From assembly GCA_963813375.1 (NCBI GenBank), contig CAWEYT010000010.1:441949-505948 (forward strand): DNA of 64,000 bases. The letters run 5' to 3'. The notes beneath the pieces are model-generated. The model saw nothing but the letters and a program-made list of their open reading frames with translations. It was not told where the DNA came from and made no database searches. Below, piece by piece: positions 19,236-28,329 of this stretch; position 1 is the first letter of the stretch; the number at the start of each line of letters is the position of its first letter. A program made the translations under genes and the position numbers. The stretch comes from DASTFY01 sp963813375. Lineage in GTDB: Bacteria > Actinomycetota > Acidimicrobiia > Acidimicrobiales > Ilumatobacteraceae.

Positions 19236-20421
19236 CCTGGTCGGGCTCGGCCGGGGGCACCTCGACCTGGCCGAGCTTCGACCCATCGGTGGGGCCATAC
19301 ACGAGCAGGTGGTTGGGCGCCGCGCCGGCGAGCACCGCCCCGGGAACGAGCGCGAAGATCTGACCTTCCGCCGGGGTCGCGAACGTGGCTTGGCCCGTGG
19401 CCAGATCGACGACTTCGAGCGCCAGGTCGGCGGGCCTGAAGAGCAGCGCGTAACCGTCAGCGAAGGAGCTGTTCCCCTGTCCGATCTCGGGCAGGTCGAG
19501 ATCGGGACGGCGCCACCGTTCCATCCCTGTAGCGAGGTCGAACACGACGACGCCCCCGGTGGTGACGCTGTCCACGACGACGCCACCGCCGACGGCCGGC
19601 GTCCAGGTCGGCTGGATGCCGTCGGCCTGCCAACGCTGCGCACCGGTGGTGGCGTCGAGGGCCAGGAGCGGGGCTGGGTTCTCTGTTGGCTGGAAGTCCG
19701 ATGCCTGCATCAGCACCACGTCCCCGGCTGCAGCCAGGTAGAAGACGGCGGGCACACTGCGCTCCCACAACCGCTCCCCGGTGGCCCGATCGAACACCAC
19801 GAGCTGCCACGGCCCCTCCGGTTCCCGTACCCGTTGAGAGATGGCGGCAACCACGGGCCCGTCGAGCACGGTCCGCAACTCGTCGTTCACCCCTAGGTCG
19901 ACCGCCCACCCGCGATTGGCCCGAGGCCATGTCGATGGCGCTGAGGACCGTGCTCGGGCCCTTCGACGTCGCGAGCACGAGGACGCCACTATCGGTAGAG
20001 ACCGGCTCCGAGACCTCCGCGCCGCCGGGCAAGGGCAGTGCCCAACGGCGGGCTGCCGGTCGCCGCGTCGAACCCCAACGCCGAGGCCGGCTGACCGTCG
20101 CATCGCCCACCGAGACCGGCGACGGTTCCGTTGGTCACGATCATGCCCGAGAACGTCTGGCGCCCCGCCGTCCACGGGCACCGCGAGCCTTTGACGGCCG
20201 GACGCGGCCTCGACCGCGAGGAGCAGGGGCAAGGTCCCGGGTTGCGTCGTCTGCGGCACCGCCGCCGACTCCGGCGCAGTGGTCACCACCACCGACGTCT
20301 GCGGCGCACTCGTCGCCGCGGTTCCGCCCACCGACGTCGGCGGATTCGCCGAGTCGTTGGACCCACACCCCACCGCCAACAAGAACAAGGACATTGCGAC
20401 AGCCGCCCGCGTCCCGCCCAC
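19165..20421 (-). pseudogene. PQQ-like beta-propeller lipoprotein, frameshifted, inside tRNA-Ala repeats
   Basis: Starts at GTG 20421 (ATG 20397 is an alternative). The N-terminus is a lipoprotein signal ending in the lipobox AVGC, followed by a Ser/Thr/Pro-rich linker. The rest repeats the PQQ-type blade pattern (LVVFDRATGERLWERSV; LLALDATTGAQRWQADG; VVVFDLATGMERWRRPD; PDGTVYLG). Between about 20200 and 19930 the family sequence switches frames (SPRWALPLPGGAEVSEPV and VLVLATSKGPSTVLSAIDM lie in another), so at least two indels occur. Proteins of this fold are exported scaffolds or binding proteins, e.g. BamB-like; no enzyme is implied. It is the only sizeable gene between the two att-like repeats. 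Confidence 0.7.
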
Positions 20422-20515
20422 ACCCGGACACTACCCGCAGCCGAGAAGCCGCCCCCCGGGGGTTGGGCGCACACGAGGATTGCGGTCTGGAGCGCCCGAA
20501 TGGACCCGAGGCCGT

Positions 20516-20580
20516 CTACCAGGGACTTCGGACCGTGGAGCTGAGGGGAATCGAACCCCTGACCCCTTCCATGCCATGGA
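20516..20580 (-). repeat. tRNA-proximal att-like repeat
   Basis: The partner of 19010-19074: 65 bp covering the 3' 45 nt of the tRNA-Ala gene and 20 bp downstream of it. The two copies bound a 1.44-kb insert. Confidence 0.85.
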
Positions 20581-20608
20581 AGTGCTCTGCCAACTGAGCT
20601 ACAGCCCC
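20536..20608 (-). tRNA. tRNA-Ala (GGC)
   Basis: The minus strand folds as a cloverleaf: acceptor GGGGCTG with CAGCTCC (one G-T), D-arm GCTCAGTTGGCAGAGC, anticodon stem CTTCC/GGAAG with loop ATGGCAT giving anticodon GGC, and T-arm AGGGG TTCGATT CCCCT. The discriminator is A. No CCA is encoded. Its 3' half is duplicated at 19010-19074. Confidence 0.95.
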
Positions 20609-20645
20609 GTGCGGAGGAAAGACGATACCAGCGGGCCCGAGGAGC

Positions 20646-21242
20646 TCAAATGTTGCCGGTGCACACCGGGTGACGGTGGACCCGGAGACGGCGCCGCAGC
20701 GGCATGATCCCGAAGCCCACGACGGCCGTGGTGGCCGCCGTCGTGAGCACCACGCGCGGCACGACCGGGATGAAGGTCAGGTGCGGGCTGACGATGAACG
20801 TGATCACCAAGGCCATGGGCGTGATCCAGGCGACATCGCCCATCCACCGGCGCCACCATGGTCGGGGCGGCTCCACCTTCGTCGGAAGGTCGAACCAGTG
20901 ATCGACGCCGACCGTGCGGCGGACGCTCGTGGCGACGACGTGCTCGTCCAGGCGGGCCAGCAGAGCCGTGCGCTCGGGTGAGCGCTCCCAGCGGCGAAGC
21001 GCCACGAGGTCGGTGAAGCGGAACACGATGTGGTACCGCCCGCCGACCGTGCCCGCCTTCAGCACGCCGACGCCGAGGCAGCCGGGGAACTCGTGGAGCG
21101 CCTGCTGGACGTCGCTCGCCCACTCCTCGAAGTCGGCCTCATGACCCGGCGCGACGTCGCGGGACACCGTCACGGTGACGGGATCGACGCCGAGTCGGGG
21201 CAACTCGCTGGTGTCGAAGGGGCCGGTGAGCACGAGAGACAT
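20646..21242 (-). CDS. ABM-domain (antibiotic biosynthesis monooxygenase-like) membrane protein
   Basis: 198 residues. The first 100 residues form a dimeric alpha-beta-barrel ABM domain (VTVTVSRDVAPGHEADFEEWASDV; YHIVFRFTDLVALRRWERSPER). Two C-terminal membrane helices follow (MALVITFIVSPHLTFIPV; VVLTTAATTAVVGFGIMPL). This matches a known family of membrane-anchored ABM proteins of undefined function. It sits at the 3' end of the nadD operon, 13 bp after rsfS, and could be co-transcribed. Confidence 0.8.
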   Translation of the reverse strand: MSLVLTGPFDTSELPRLGVDPVTVTVSRDVAPGHEADFEEWASDVQQALHEFPGCLGVGVLKAGTVGGRYHIVFRFTDLVALRRWERSPERTALLARLDEHVVATSVRRTVGVDHWFDLPTKVEPPRPWWRRWMGDVAWITPMALVITFIVSPHLTFIPVVPRVVLTTAATTAVVGFGIMPLRRRLRVHRHPVCTGNI

Positions 21243-21255
21243 GGAACCCTCGACG

Positions 21256-21687
21256 CTACCGGCGCGAGCCTCCTTCGCCGCGGGCCGCGCCCGTCAGCGG
21301 CTCCCACTCGACCCTCGGCACGTCCCGGTAGAGACGCTCGATGTCGTAGAAGCGGCGGGTGTCGTCGTGGAAGACGTGCACCACCACGTCGCCGTAGTCG
21401 ACCAGCACCCACTGGAGGTCCCGCACGCCCTCGACCCGCAACGGCGAACCGCCACCGGCCTCGCGCAGCCGGACCTCGATCTCCTCGGCGATGGTCTTCA
21501 CCAACCTCGTGTTCGGAGCGCTGGTGATGACGAACAGCTCGCAGATGGCCAGGACGTCACCCACGTCGAGGATGATGGTGTCCAGGCCCTTCCTGTCGTC
21601 GGCCACCGCCGCCACCAGCCGGGCCCGGTCCCGAGCGGGAGCGTCCTCGGCCATGGGGCGGGTCAGTCCGTCCTGCTCGTCGGTCAT
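21256..21687 (-). CDS. rsfS: Ribosomal silencing factor RsfS
   Basis: 143 residues. The RsfS/Iojap core is clear: DTIILDVGDVLAICELFVIT, then PLRVEGVRDLQWVLVDYGDVVVHVFHDDTRRFYDIERLY. It binds uL14 on the 50S subunit and blocks subunit joining in stationary phase. ATG 21687 lies just after the upstream gene stop (13 bp). The gene order nadD, LytR_C-domain protein, rsfS is a recurrent actinobacterial arrangement. Confidence 0.95.
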   Translation of the reverse strand: MTDEQDGLTRPMAEDAPARDRARLVAAVADDRKGLDTIILDVGDVLAICELFVITSAPNTRLVKTIAEEIEVRLREAGGGSPLRVEGVRDLQWVLVDYGDVVVHVFHDDTRRFYDIERLYRDVPRVEWEPLTGAARGEGGSRR

Positions 21688-21700
21688 CGCGGTGTCCGTT

Positions 21701-22924
21701 CTACCCGCCCGGAGCGCTGGTTGCCACGCTCCCGGTGCTGGCCACCTCCTGCGCCGCGGCCTCTTCGGCCGCCGCCTCGAGGAAGGCCAGGAAGTCCTGG
21801 CCCAGCTCCAGGGTGACGTCCACGCCGTCGATGCTCGCCGTCGCCGGCACCGCCACCACGGGCCCCACGGCCAGCGTGAGGGTGTCGACCTGCTCCTGGG
21901 TGAGCGACGGGTCGTAGCGGAGCGAGCTCTCGGCGGCCGTTGCGATGTCGGCACCGTCGGCCACGGCGACCACGTCCGCACCGACGAACTGCAGGCGCGC
22001 TGTGGCCTCGCGGAGCGCGGCGGGATCGCCGGTGGCGTTCACCAGCCTGATCCGCAGGCCCGACCCGGTGGGTGAGGCGGCCGTCGGGAGGATCCGGGCC
22101 ATCAGGATCCGCAGGTCCACAGGGTCGACCTCGAGCAGGTCGATGCCGTCCGGGTTCGTGACGACATCGAGCGCAGGGGTGACGACGAGGCTCACGACCG
22201 TCCGCGGCCCGGCGCCGATGGCGGCGAGGAAACCGGCCACGTCGGTCGGCGTCTCCTCGGTGGCCGGCACCGCCACCCGATCGCTCACCTCCACGACCCC
22301 GGTCCACACGGCGACCTGGTTGGGAAGGCGCACGTATTCCGTCTCGTTGGGCACCCTCGTGAAGAGCACGGCGGCCGCCTGAGCCGCGGTCAGGTCTTGA
22401 GGGCCGGCAGGTAGTTGCATCAGCACCGTCCCGTCCGGGGCGGTCCGGACCACGGGATCGGGCAGGTCGACCGGTATCGGCTCCATCGGCGCGAAGAGCG
22501 CCTGCATGCCGGCCTCGTCGACCTGCTCGGTGACGGAGAACGTCACCCCCAGCAGGCCTTCGGTGGCCGTCACCTGGCCCTCGAAACCGGCCTGGGTGTA
22601 CGCCGCGGCCAGCCTGGTCGGATGATCGAAGCCGTCGACGGTGGCGATGCTGCCGGCCGGCACCACGACCGCCGTTCCACCCGCCCCACTCGGGGCCAGG
22701 GCGAACGCCGTCAGGCCGACGACCTCGGTCCCATCGACAGCCACCAGAAGAGCGCCGGGTGTCTCGGCGGGCCGAGCCACTGTCGACGGCGGCACGTCCA
22801 GCGTCCCGGTGGTGCTGTCCCCGAGCGTGCGCGCGGCCAGGAGCGCCAGCAACGGCACCACGACCGCCGCCGACACACCGACGGCGGCGGCGGCGGCGGT
22901 CCAGCCCCGCCCGACGCCTCTCAC
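21701..22924 (-). CDS. LCP/LytR_C-type envelope protein
   Basis: 407 residues. One N-terminal membrane anchor (about residues 9-32) is followed by a long extracytoplasmic part. The middle resembles LytR-CpsA-Psr domains only weakly. The C-terminal part fits LytR_C (LRIRLVNATGDPAALREATARLQFVGADVVAVADG). LCP proteins attach glycopolymers to the cell wall, but the conserved Arg/Asp lipid-binding set was not confirmed. Its start overlaps the nadD stop by 4 bp (22921-22924), indicating translational coupling. Confidence 0.75.
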   Translation of the reverse strand: MRGVGRGWTAAAAAVGVSAAVVVPLLALLAARTLGDSTTGTLDVPPSTVARPAETPGALLVAVDGTEVVGLTAFALAPSGAGGTAVVVPAGSIATVDGFDHPTRLAAAYTQAGFEGQVTATEGLLGVTFSVTEQVDEAGMQALFAPMEPIPVDLPDPVVRTAPDGTVLMQLPAGPQDLTAAQAAAVLFTRVPNETEYVRLPNQVAVWTGVVEVSDRVAVPATEETPTDVAGFLAAIGAGPRTVVSLVVTPALDVVTNPDGIDLLEVDPVDLRILMARILPTAASPTGSGLRIRLVNATGDPAALREATARLQFVGADVVAVADGADIATAAESSLRYDPSLTQEQVDTLTLAVGPVVAVPATASIDGVDVTLELGQDFLAFLEAAAEEAAAQEVASTGSVATSAPGG

Positions 22925-23547
22925 TGCCGCCCCCGCACCTGTGCCGCAGCCGGCTCGTACATGTGCCGGTGCCGGATCTCGGCCAGCACGTCCTCGGGGA
23001 CGAGGAAGTCGAGCGGTCGGCCGTCGACCACCCGGGAGCGCAGGTCGGTGCTCGACACGTCCAGATGCGGCACCACGACCCGGAGCCAGCTCACCTCGCG
23101 GGGCAGCTCCTCGTCACTGCCCGGGCGCTCCACCACGACGAGACGCGATCGACGCGCCACCTCGTCGTACCGCTCCCAGGTCAGCAACCCGGCGGCGGCG
23201 TCCGAGCCCACGATCGTGAAGAGCTCGGCCCCGGGGTGCCGCCGCTCGAGCTCGGCCAGGGTGTCGGCGGTGTAGCTGACGCCGCCGCGGTCGATCTCGA
23301 TCCGGCTGGCCTCGAGGCCCTCGACACCCCGGACCGCCGCCGCGACCAAGGCGAACCGGTCCTCGGCGGCCGAGATCGCCCGCTGCCCCTCCTTCTGCCA
23401 CGGCCGGTTGGCGACCTCGAGCAGCACCCGGTCGAGCCCCAGCTCATGGCGCACGTTGACCGCGGTGACCAGGTGACCGACGTGGGGAGGGTCGAAGGTG
23501 CCACCGAACAGTCCGAGCCGCAGCCGCCACTCGGTCGTTCGAGGCAC
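22921..23547 (-). CDS. nadD: Nicotinate-nucleotide adenylyltransferase
   Basis: 208 residues. It adenylates nicotinate mononucleotide in NAD synthesis. The nucleotidyltransferase motif is LGLFGGTFDPPHVGH near residue 12, and the C-terminal ISSTxxR-type motif appears as DVSSTDLRSRV. Other family blocks include NRPWQKEGQ and ELFTIVGSDAAAGLLTWERYDE. First gene of a leftward operon with the LytR_C protein and rsfS. It is divergent from the sigma factor at 23718. Confidence 0.95.
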   Translation of the reverse strand: MPRTTEWRLRLGLFGGTFDPPHVGHLVTAVNVRHELGLDRVLLEVANRPWQKEGQRAISAAEDRFALVAAAVRGVEGLEASRIEIDRGGVSYTADTLAELERRHPGAELFTIVGSDAAAGLLTWERYDEVARRSRLVVVERPGSDEELPREVSWLRVVVPHLDVSSTDLRSRVVDGRPLDFLVPEDVLAEIRHRHMYEPAAAQVRGRQ

Positions 23548-23717
23548 GGCCGAGGAGCATAGGCCCTGCCTGTGCTGGCTTCGGGCCAGCCCTCACCACA
23601 CTCCGTGGTCACCCTCCCACCGTGACCGGGGCTCGGCGCGCCGTCCGCCACCGTGTGTCGGATGTCACTGTCATTTCACGGAATCGGACGGGTAATTGCC
23701 ACGTTCTACCTCCTGTC

Positions 23718-24545
23718 ATGAACGATTCGATTGGTCTGTACCTGAACGAGATCGGCAAGGTGCCGCTCCTCACCGCCGACGAGGAGAAGGAGCTGTCGCG
23801 CGTCATCGAGGCCGGCCGGGAGGCCGAGGGCCGGCTCGAGGCCGGCGAGAAGGGCAAGGATCTGCGCAAGGCCGTCGCGGCCGCTGCGCATGCGAAGGAC
23901 CGCTTCATCCGGGCCAACCTCCGCCTCGTCGTCAGCATCGCCCGCCGCTACCCCCTGCCGGCGGGCATGGATCTCCTGGACCTCGTCCAGGAGGGCAACC
24001 TCGGCCTCGAGCACGCCGTCGACAAGTTCGACTGGCGGCGCGGCTTCAAGTTCTCCACCTACGCCACCTTCTGGATCCGCCAGGCCATCGGCCGGGCCCT
24101 CGACCAGAAGGCCAGCCTGGTGCGCATCCCCGGTGATCGTGCCGCCAGCCTTCGGGCCGCCCTGCGCCAGACGGGCGCCGAGGGCGAGGAGCTGGATCCC
24201 GAGAACGCGCAGCTGCACCGCCTGACCACCCCGGTCTCGCTCGACAAGACCGTGGGCGACGATGGGGATGCCACCCTCGGCGATCTGATCGCCGCCGACG
24301 TCATCTCCCCCGAGGCCGCCATGCTGGCCGGTGTCGACCGGGAGCTGCTCGACGAGCTGCTCGACACGCTCGACGGTCGGGCTCGGTACGCGGTCGAGGC
24401 CCGCTTCGGGCTGCTCGACGGCGAGACGAAGAGCTTCCGGGAGGTCGGTGAGGACCTCGGCGTCACCGCTGAGGCCGCCCGGCGCCTGGTCAAGCGGGCC
24501 GTCGACGACCTGCGCGACGACGCCGCCCGCATCCTGGTGGCGTGA
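23718..24545 (+). CDS. RNA polymerase sigma-70 family factor
   Basis: 275 residues, shorter than a primary sigma. Region 1.2 is DSIGLYLNEIGKVPLLTADEE. Region 2 is FIRANLRLVVSIARRYPL, then DLVQEGNLGLEHAVDKFDWRRGFKFSTYATFWIRQAI. Region 3 follows. Region 4 is ARYAVEARFGLLDGETKSFREVGEDLGVTAEAARRLVKRA. It is like SigB/group 2-3 factors of actinobacteria, so a secondary sigma is likely rather than the housekeeping one. ATG 23718 was chosen because region 1.2 begins there. No anti-sigma gene is adjacent. Confidence 0.9.
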   Translation: MNDSIGLYLNEIGKVPLLTADEEKELSRVIEAGREAEGRLEAGEKGKDLRKAVAAAAHAKDRFIRANLRLVVSIARRYPLPAGMDLLDLVQEGNLGLEHAVDKFDWRRGFKFSTYATFWIRQAIGRALDQKASLVRIPGDRAASLRAALRQTGAEGEELDPENAQLHRLTTPVSLDKTVGDDGDATLGDLIAADVISPEAAMLAGVDRELLDELLDTLDGRARYAVEARFGLLDGETKSFREVGEDLGVTAEAARRLVKRAVDDLRDDAARILVA

Positions 24546-24555
24546 GCCACCGCTA

Positions 24556-24629
24556 GGACCCCCCGGGCGCGGGTCCCCCCACCCGCCGGCCCCGTTCGGC
24601 CGTCACCGCTCTGGCCCCCCGAGAGCGGT
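24556..24629 (+). terminator. Two hairpins after the sigma gene
   Basis: GGACCC...GGGTCC (24556-24576) is followed by C residues, and ACCGCTCT...AGAGCGGT (24605-24629) is a perfect 8-bp stem. They lie in the 156-bp gap between the sigma gene and aroG. Neither has a U-tract, which is usual in high-GC actinobacteria. Confidence 0.45.
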
Positions 24630-24701
24630 GGCGGCCGAAGCGCGGTCGGGCCGGCAACAACCGCGTTGCAGCAGGTCGGTCCGGGCGGGCACGCTGGTGC
24701 C

Positions 24702-26045
24702 GTGGCACGCTCCTGGTCCCCGTCGTCGTGGCGGGCCTTCCCCGCCGCCCAGCAGCCCGAGTGGCCCGACGAGGCCGACCTCGACCGCGCCATCAAGCAG
24801 ATCGCCACCTACCCTCCGCTCGTCTTCGCCGGCGAGGCCCGGGCCCTGCAGAGCGCACTGGCCAAGGTGGCAGCCGGCAACGCCTTCCTCCTCCAGGCCG
24901 GCGACTGCGCGGAGAGCTTCGACGACTTCTCGGCCATCAGCATCCGGGAGAAGCTCCGCGTCATCCTCCAGATGGCGGTCGTCCTCACCTACTCCATCGG
25001 CGTGCCGGTGGTGAAGGTGGGACGGATCGCCGGGCAGTTCGCCAAGCCTCGCTCCGCGGCCACCGAGCTGGTGGACGGCACCGAGCTCCCCAGCTTCCGC
25101 GGGCACATCATCAACGCCGAAGCGCCGACCGCGGCGGCCCGGGTACCGGACCCTGAGCGGCTGGTGCAGGCCTACCACCAGTCGGCGTCGACCCTGAACC
25201 TGCTGCGGGCCTTCACCAAGGGCGGGTTCGCCGACCTGTCCCGTGTGCACGCATGGACCCAGGAGCACGTGGCCAGCAGCCCGGAGGGCCGCCGCTTCGA
25301 GGCGCTGGCCAACGAGATCGAGCGGGCGCTGCGGTTCATGCGGGCCTGCGGCATGGACACCGAGTCCAACGCGGCCCTCCACGAGGTGGACGTGTACACC
25401 AGCCACGAGGCGCTGCTCGTCGGCTACGAGGAGGCGCTGACCCGGCAGGACTCGCTGACGGGAGCCTGGTACGACTGCTCGGCGCACATGTTGTGGATCG
25501 GCGAGCGGACCCGCCAGCTCGACGGCGCCCACATCGAGTTCCTCCGGGGCGTGCACAACCCGATCGGTGTGAAGCTCGGGCCGACCGCCACGGCCGAAGA
25601 GGTCCTGGAGCTCTGCCACGCGCTCAACCCGGCCCGCGTCCCCGGCCGCCTGACCCTCATCACCCGCATGGGCGCCGAGCGCGTGGAGGACACGGTGCGG
25701 CCGCTCCTCCGGGCCACGCGCGACGCCGGCCATCCCGTGGTCTGGGCGTGCGACCCGATGCACGGCAACACGTTCACCTCCGCCACGGGGCGGAAGACCC
25801 GGCACTTCGAGGACATCCTCGACGAGATGGCCGGCTTCGTGCGGGCGCACCACGCCGAGGGGACGTGGCCCGGCGGCGTCCACGTCGAGCTGACCGGCCA
25901 CGACGTCACCGAATGCCTGGGCGGTGCCGACGACATCGTCGACAGCATGCTGGACGACCGCTACGAGACCGTGTGCGATCCGCGCCTCAACGCCCGCCAA
26001 TCGGTCGACCTCGCCTTCCGGGTGGCCGAGCTGGTCCGGGCCTGA
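24702..26045 (+). CDS. aroG: Class II 3-deoxy-7-phosphoheptulonate (DAHP) synthase
   Basis: 447 residues from a GTG at 24702 (ARSWSPSSWRAFPAAQQPEW). It condenses PEP and erythrose 4-phosphate, the first step of the shikimate pathway. Class II (plant/Mycobacterium-type) hallmarks are QAGDCAESF with the metal Cys, VGRIAGQFAKPRS, FRGHIINA and ACDPMHGNTFT. Its length matches the class. It stands as a single gene, followed 30 bp later by a serine hydrolase gene. The symbol follows Mycobacterium usage. Confidence 0.95.
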   Translation: MARSWSPSSWRAFPAAQQPEWPDEADLDRAIKQIATYPPLVFAGEARALQSALAKVAAGNAFLLQAGDCAESFDDFSAISIREKLRVILQMAVVLTYSIGVPVVKVGRIAGQFAKPRSAATELVDGTELPSFRGHIINAEAPTAAARVPDPERLVQAYHQSASTLNLLRAFTKGGFADLSRVHAWTQEHVASSPEGRRFEALANEIERALRFMRACGMDTESNAALHEVDVYTSHEALLVGYEEALTRQDSLTGAWYDCSAHMLWIGERTRQLDGAHIEFLRGVHNPIGVKLGPTATAEEVLELCHALNPARVPGRLTLITRMGAERVEDTVRPLLRATRDAGHPVVWACDPMHGNTFTSATGRKTRHFEDILDEMAGFVRAHHAEGTWPGGVHVELTGHDVTECLGGADDIVDSMLDDRYETVCDPRLNARQSVDLAFRVAELVRA

Positions 26046-26074
26046 GCAGGGCCGGCCGGGGCGCGAGGGCGGAC

Positions 26075-26898
26075 GTGGACGCGCTCACCCTCGTCGACGG
26101 CTGGCCCGTCGATCACGCCGCGGTGGTCGTGGTCGGTCCAGACGGCGCGCTGGCCGGGCGCGGCGACCTGGACCGCACCGTCCGGCTGGCGTCGGTGACA
26201 AAGCTGTTCGTCGCCTACGGCTGCCTGATCGCTCGCCAGGAAGGCGTGCTCGACCTCGACGCACCCGCCGGTCCACCCGGGGCGACCGTGCGCCACCTCC
26301 TCGCCCACGCCTCGGGCCTCGGGTTCGACGACACGGTGCCGGTCAGCCCCGTCGGCCGCCGGCGCGCCTACTCCAACCCGGGGTTCGAGCGGTTGGGCGA
26401 GGTGCTGGCCGGCGCGACCGGCATCCCCGTGGCCGACTACCTCCGCGAGGGGATCTTCACTCCTCTCGGCATGGAGCACACCGAGCTCAAGCGCTCCCCC
26501 GCCCACGGCGCCTTCGGGTCGGCGGCGGACCTGAGCCGCTTCGCGCAGGAGCTGCTGCGGCCGACCCTGGTCGAGCCGCCGTTGCTGGCCGAGGCGGTGT
26601 CGGTGCAGTTCCCCGGCCTGGCCGGCGTGCACCCGGGACTGGGCCGGCAGAACCCCATGGACTGGGGGCTGGGCTTCGACCTGCGCAGCACGAAGGAGCC
26701 CTCCTGGATGGGCGAGACGGCCCGCCCGCGGAGCTTCGGGCACTTCGGCGGCAGCGGCACGTTCCTCTGGGTCGACCCCGAGCTCGACCGGGCCTGCGTG
26801 GCCCTGGCCGAGCGGGAGTTCGACGAGTGGGCGCTGGCCGCCTGGATCCCGTTCAACGACGCCCTCCTCGCCGAGCTCCGCAGCCACCCCCGACTGAC
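26075..26898 (+). CDS. Serine hydrolase (beta-lactamase/DD-peptidase fold)
   Basis: GTG at 26075. The catalytic set is present: S-x-x-K in LASVTKLF near residue 33, Y-x-N in YSNPGF near 92 and the third motif in FGHFGGSGT near 225. Such proteins are esterases or peptidases of class C fold; no signal peptide is seen, so a cytoplasmic location is likely. As written, the frame stays open past the family end to 27160, through a palindrome and the start of the next gene. A one-base shift near 26890 would give a natural TGA at 26896-26898, and the end given here assumes that. Confidence 0.8.
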
Positions 26899-26939
26899 GA
26901 CGCCCGCGCGTCCGCAGCGCGCCCGGAGCGCCGCCGGAT

Positions 26940-27016
26940 GGTCACTCCGGGCGCACAAATCGTGCCCGGAGACCGTTGCCGGGCCACTTGCCACGATTTG
27001 TGCCCGGAAGGTGACC
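26940..27016. repeat. Long inverted repeat / putative terminator
   Basis: Arms of about 25 bp (26940-26964 and 26992-27016) are near-perfect inverted copies around GGTCAC...CACAAATCGTG and its complement, with a 27-nt loop that itself has a GCCCGG/CCGGGC stem. It lies between the hydrolase and the MFS gene at 27082. Confidence 0.6.
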
Positions 27017-27081
27017 ACCCGGGGCGGGCCGCGCCGAATCGGACCGCGCCGGGTTCGGGGAGGCCCGGTAGCGTCGCCGGC

Positions 27082-28329
27082 ATGGAACGGGGACGCTCTG
27101 CCATCGCGCGCCCCGGCTCCCGTGCCGCCAGAGGCAAGGTCACCGCCGGCCTCGGCCTGATCTTCGTTTCGACGTTCGTCCTCAACGCCTCGACCAGCGT
27201 CATCTTCGCTCTCATCTCCGATCTCCAGGACGCCACCGGCCAGTCGACGTCCAGCCTGGGGCTCATCGCCGGCACCGGCTTCATCGTCGGCTTGGTGGCC
27301 GGCCTCGTCGTGGCCCCGATGGCCGATCGCGGCCGGGCCAAACGCCTCCTGCTCGTCGGTCTCGGCCTCGCCGCCATCGGCGGGATCGGCTTCGCCCTGG
27401 CCCAGACCCTCCCGATGCTGCTCGCCTCGCGGGCCCTGGTCGGCGCGGCCGCGGGATGCTTCATCCCCGCCGCCCGTGCCATCGCCGCCAGCATCGATCC
27501 GGCGCGGTCAGGCGAGAACCTCGGCCGCCTGGCCCGCGTCGACCTGGCCGGGTTCGCCACCGGCCCGATCATCGGCAGCCTGCTCTTCGAGGTGGTCGGC
27601 CTCCGAGGCACGTTCGTGTTCTTCGCGGTCGTGGCCGCCGCCGCGCTCGTGCTGCTGGCGCCCCGGCCGCTGCCGTCCCTCCCGACGAGCGCCGAGTCAT
27701 CCCGACCGAGCCTCGTCCTGCTCCGCCACCGCCGCGTCCTGGTGGCCACACTCCTGGCCCTCGCGCTCTTCCTACCCGTCGGCGTGTTCGACTCCCTGTG
27801 GGACCGCTATCTCACGGACCTCGGGGGATCCAACCTCCTCGTCGGCCTGACCTTCGCCCTCTTCGCGCTGCCCTTCGTCACCCTCACCGCCCCGGCCGGA
27901 CGGCTGGCCGACCGACTCGGGCACGTGCGCATCTCGCTGTGGGGTCTGGCGGTGCTCGTACCGTGCCTCGCGCTGTACGGCGTCTTCCGCTCCATCCCCG
28001 TGCTGGTGCTCTTGCCGATGGTCGAGGCGGTGGCCCAGGCGGCCACCGTGCCCGCTTCCCAGGCCGCGATGGCCGCGGCCTGCCCGCCCGGCCGGGCCGC
28101 GGCGGGCCAGGGTCTGGCCACCTCGGCTCAGCTGGCGGGGGCTGCGCTCGCCGCGCTCCTGGCCGCGCCCGTCTACGAGGACCTGGGGCCCGGGATCCTG
28201 TTCGCGGGGACGGCGGCCGTCGTCGCCGCCCTGGCCGTCGCGGCATGGGCGCTGACCACTGCGGCGGACCGGGCCGACGCCACCCGTCAGCTCGGAGGCG
28301 AACCCTCGCTCAGCGCAGACGCTCGATGA
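27082..28329 (+). CDS. MFS transporter, 12 TM
   Basis: 415 residues with 12 predicted helices. Motif A variants follow helix 2 (PMADRGRAKRLLL) and helix 8 (APAGRLADRLGHVRIS). It most resembles drug or sugar efflux-type MFS proteins; the substrate is unknown. Its final 20 bp overlap the thiolase gene end (28310-28329) in convergent orientation. Confidence 0.87.
   Translation: MERGRSAIARPGSRAARGKVTAGLGLIFVSTFVLNASTSVIFALISDLQDATGQSTSSLGLIAGTGFIVGLVAGLVVAPMADRGRAKRLLLVGLGLAAIGGIGFALAQTLPMLLASRALVGAAAGCFIPAARAIAASIDPARSGENLGRLARVDLAGFATGPIIGSLLFEVVGLRGTFVFFAVVAAAALVLLAPRPLPSLPTSAESSRPSLVLLRHRRVLVATLLALALFLPVGVFDSLWDRYLTDLGGSNLLVGLTFALFALPFVTLTAPAGRLADRLGHVRISLWGLAVLVPCLALYGVFRSIPVLVLLPMVEAVAQAATVPASQAAMAAACPPGRAAAGQGLATSAQLAGAALAALLAAPVYEDLGPGILFAGTAAVVAALAVAAWALTTAADRADATRQLGGEPSLSADAR

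Noticed and set aside
26899..27160. C-terminal extension of the serine hydrolase
   Set aside because: It passes through a strong inverted repeat and the MFS start and has no similarity to the family; a frameshift just before it gives a natural stop.
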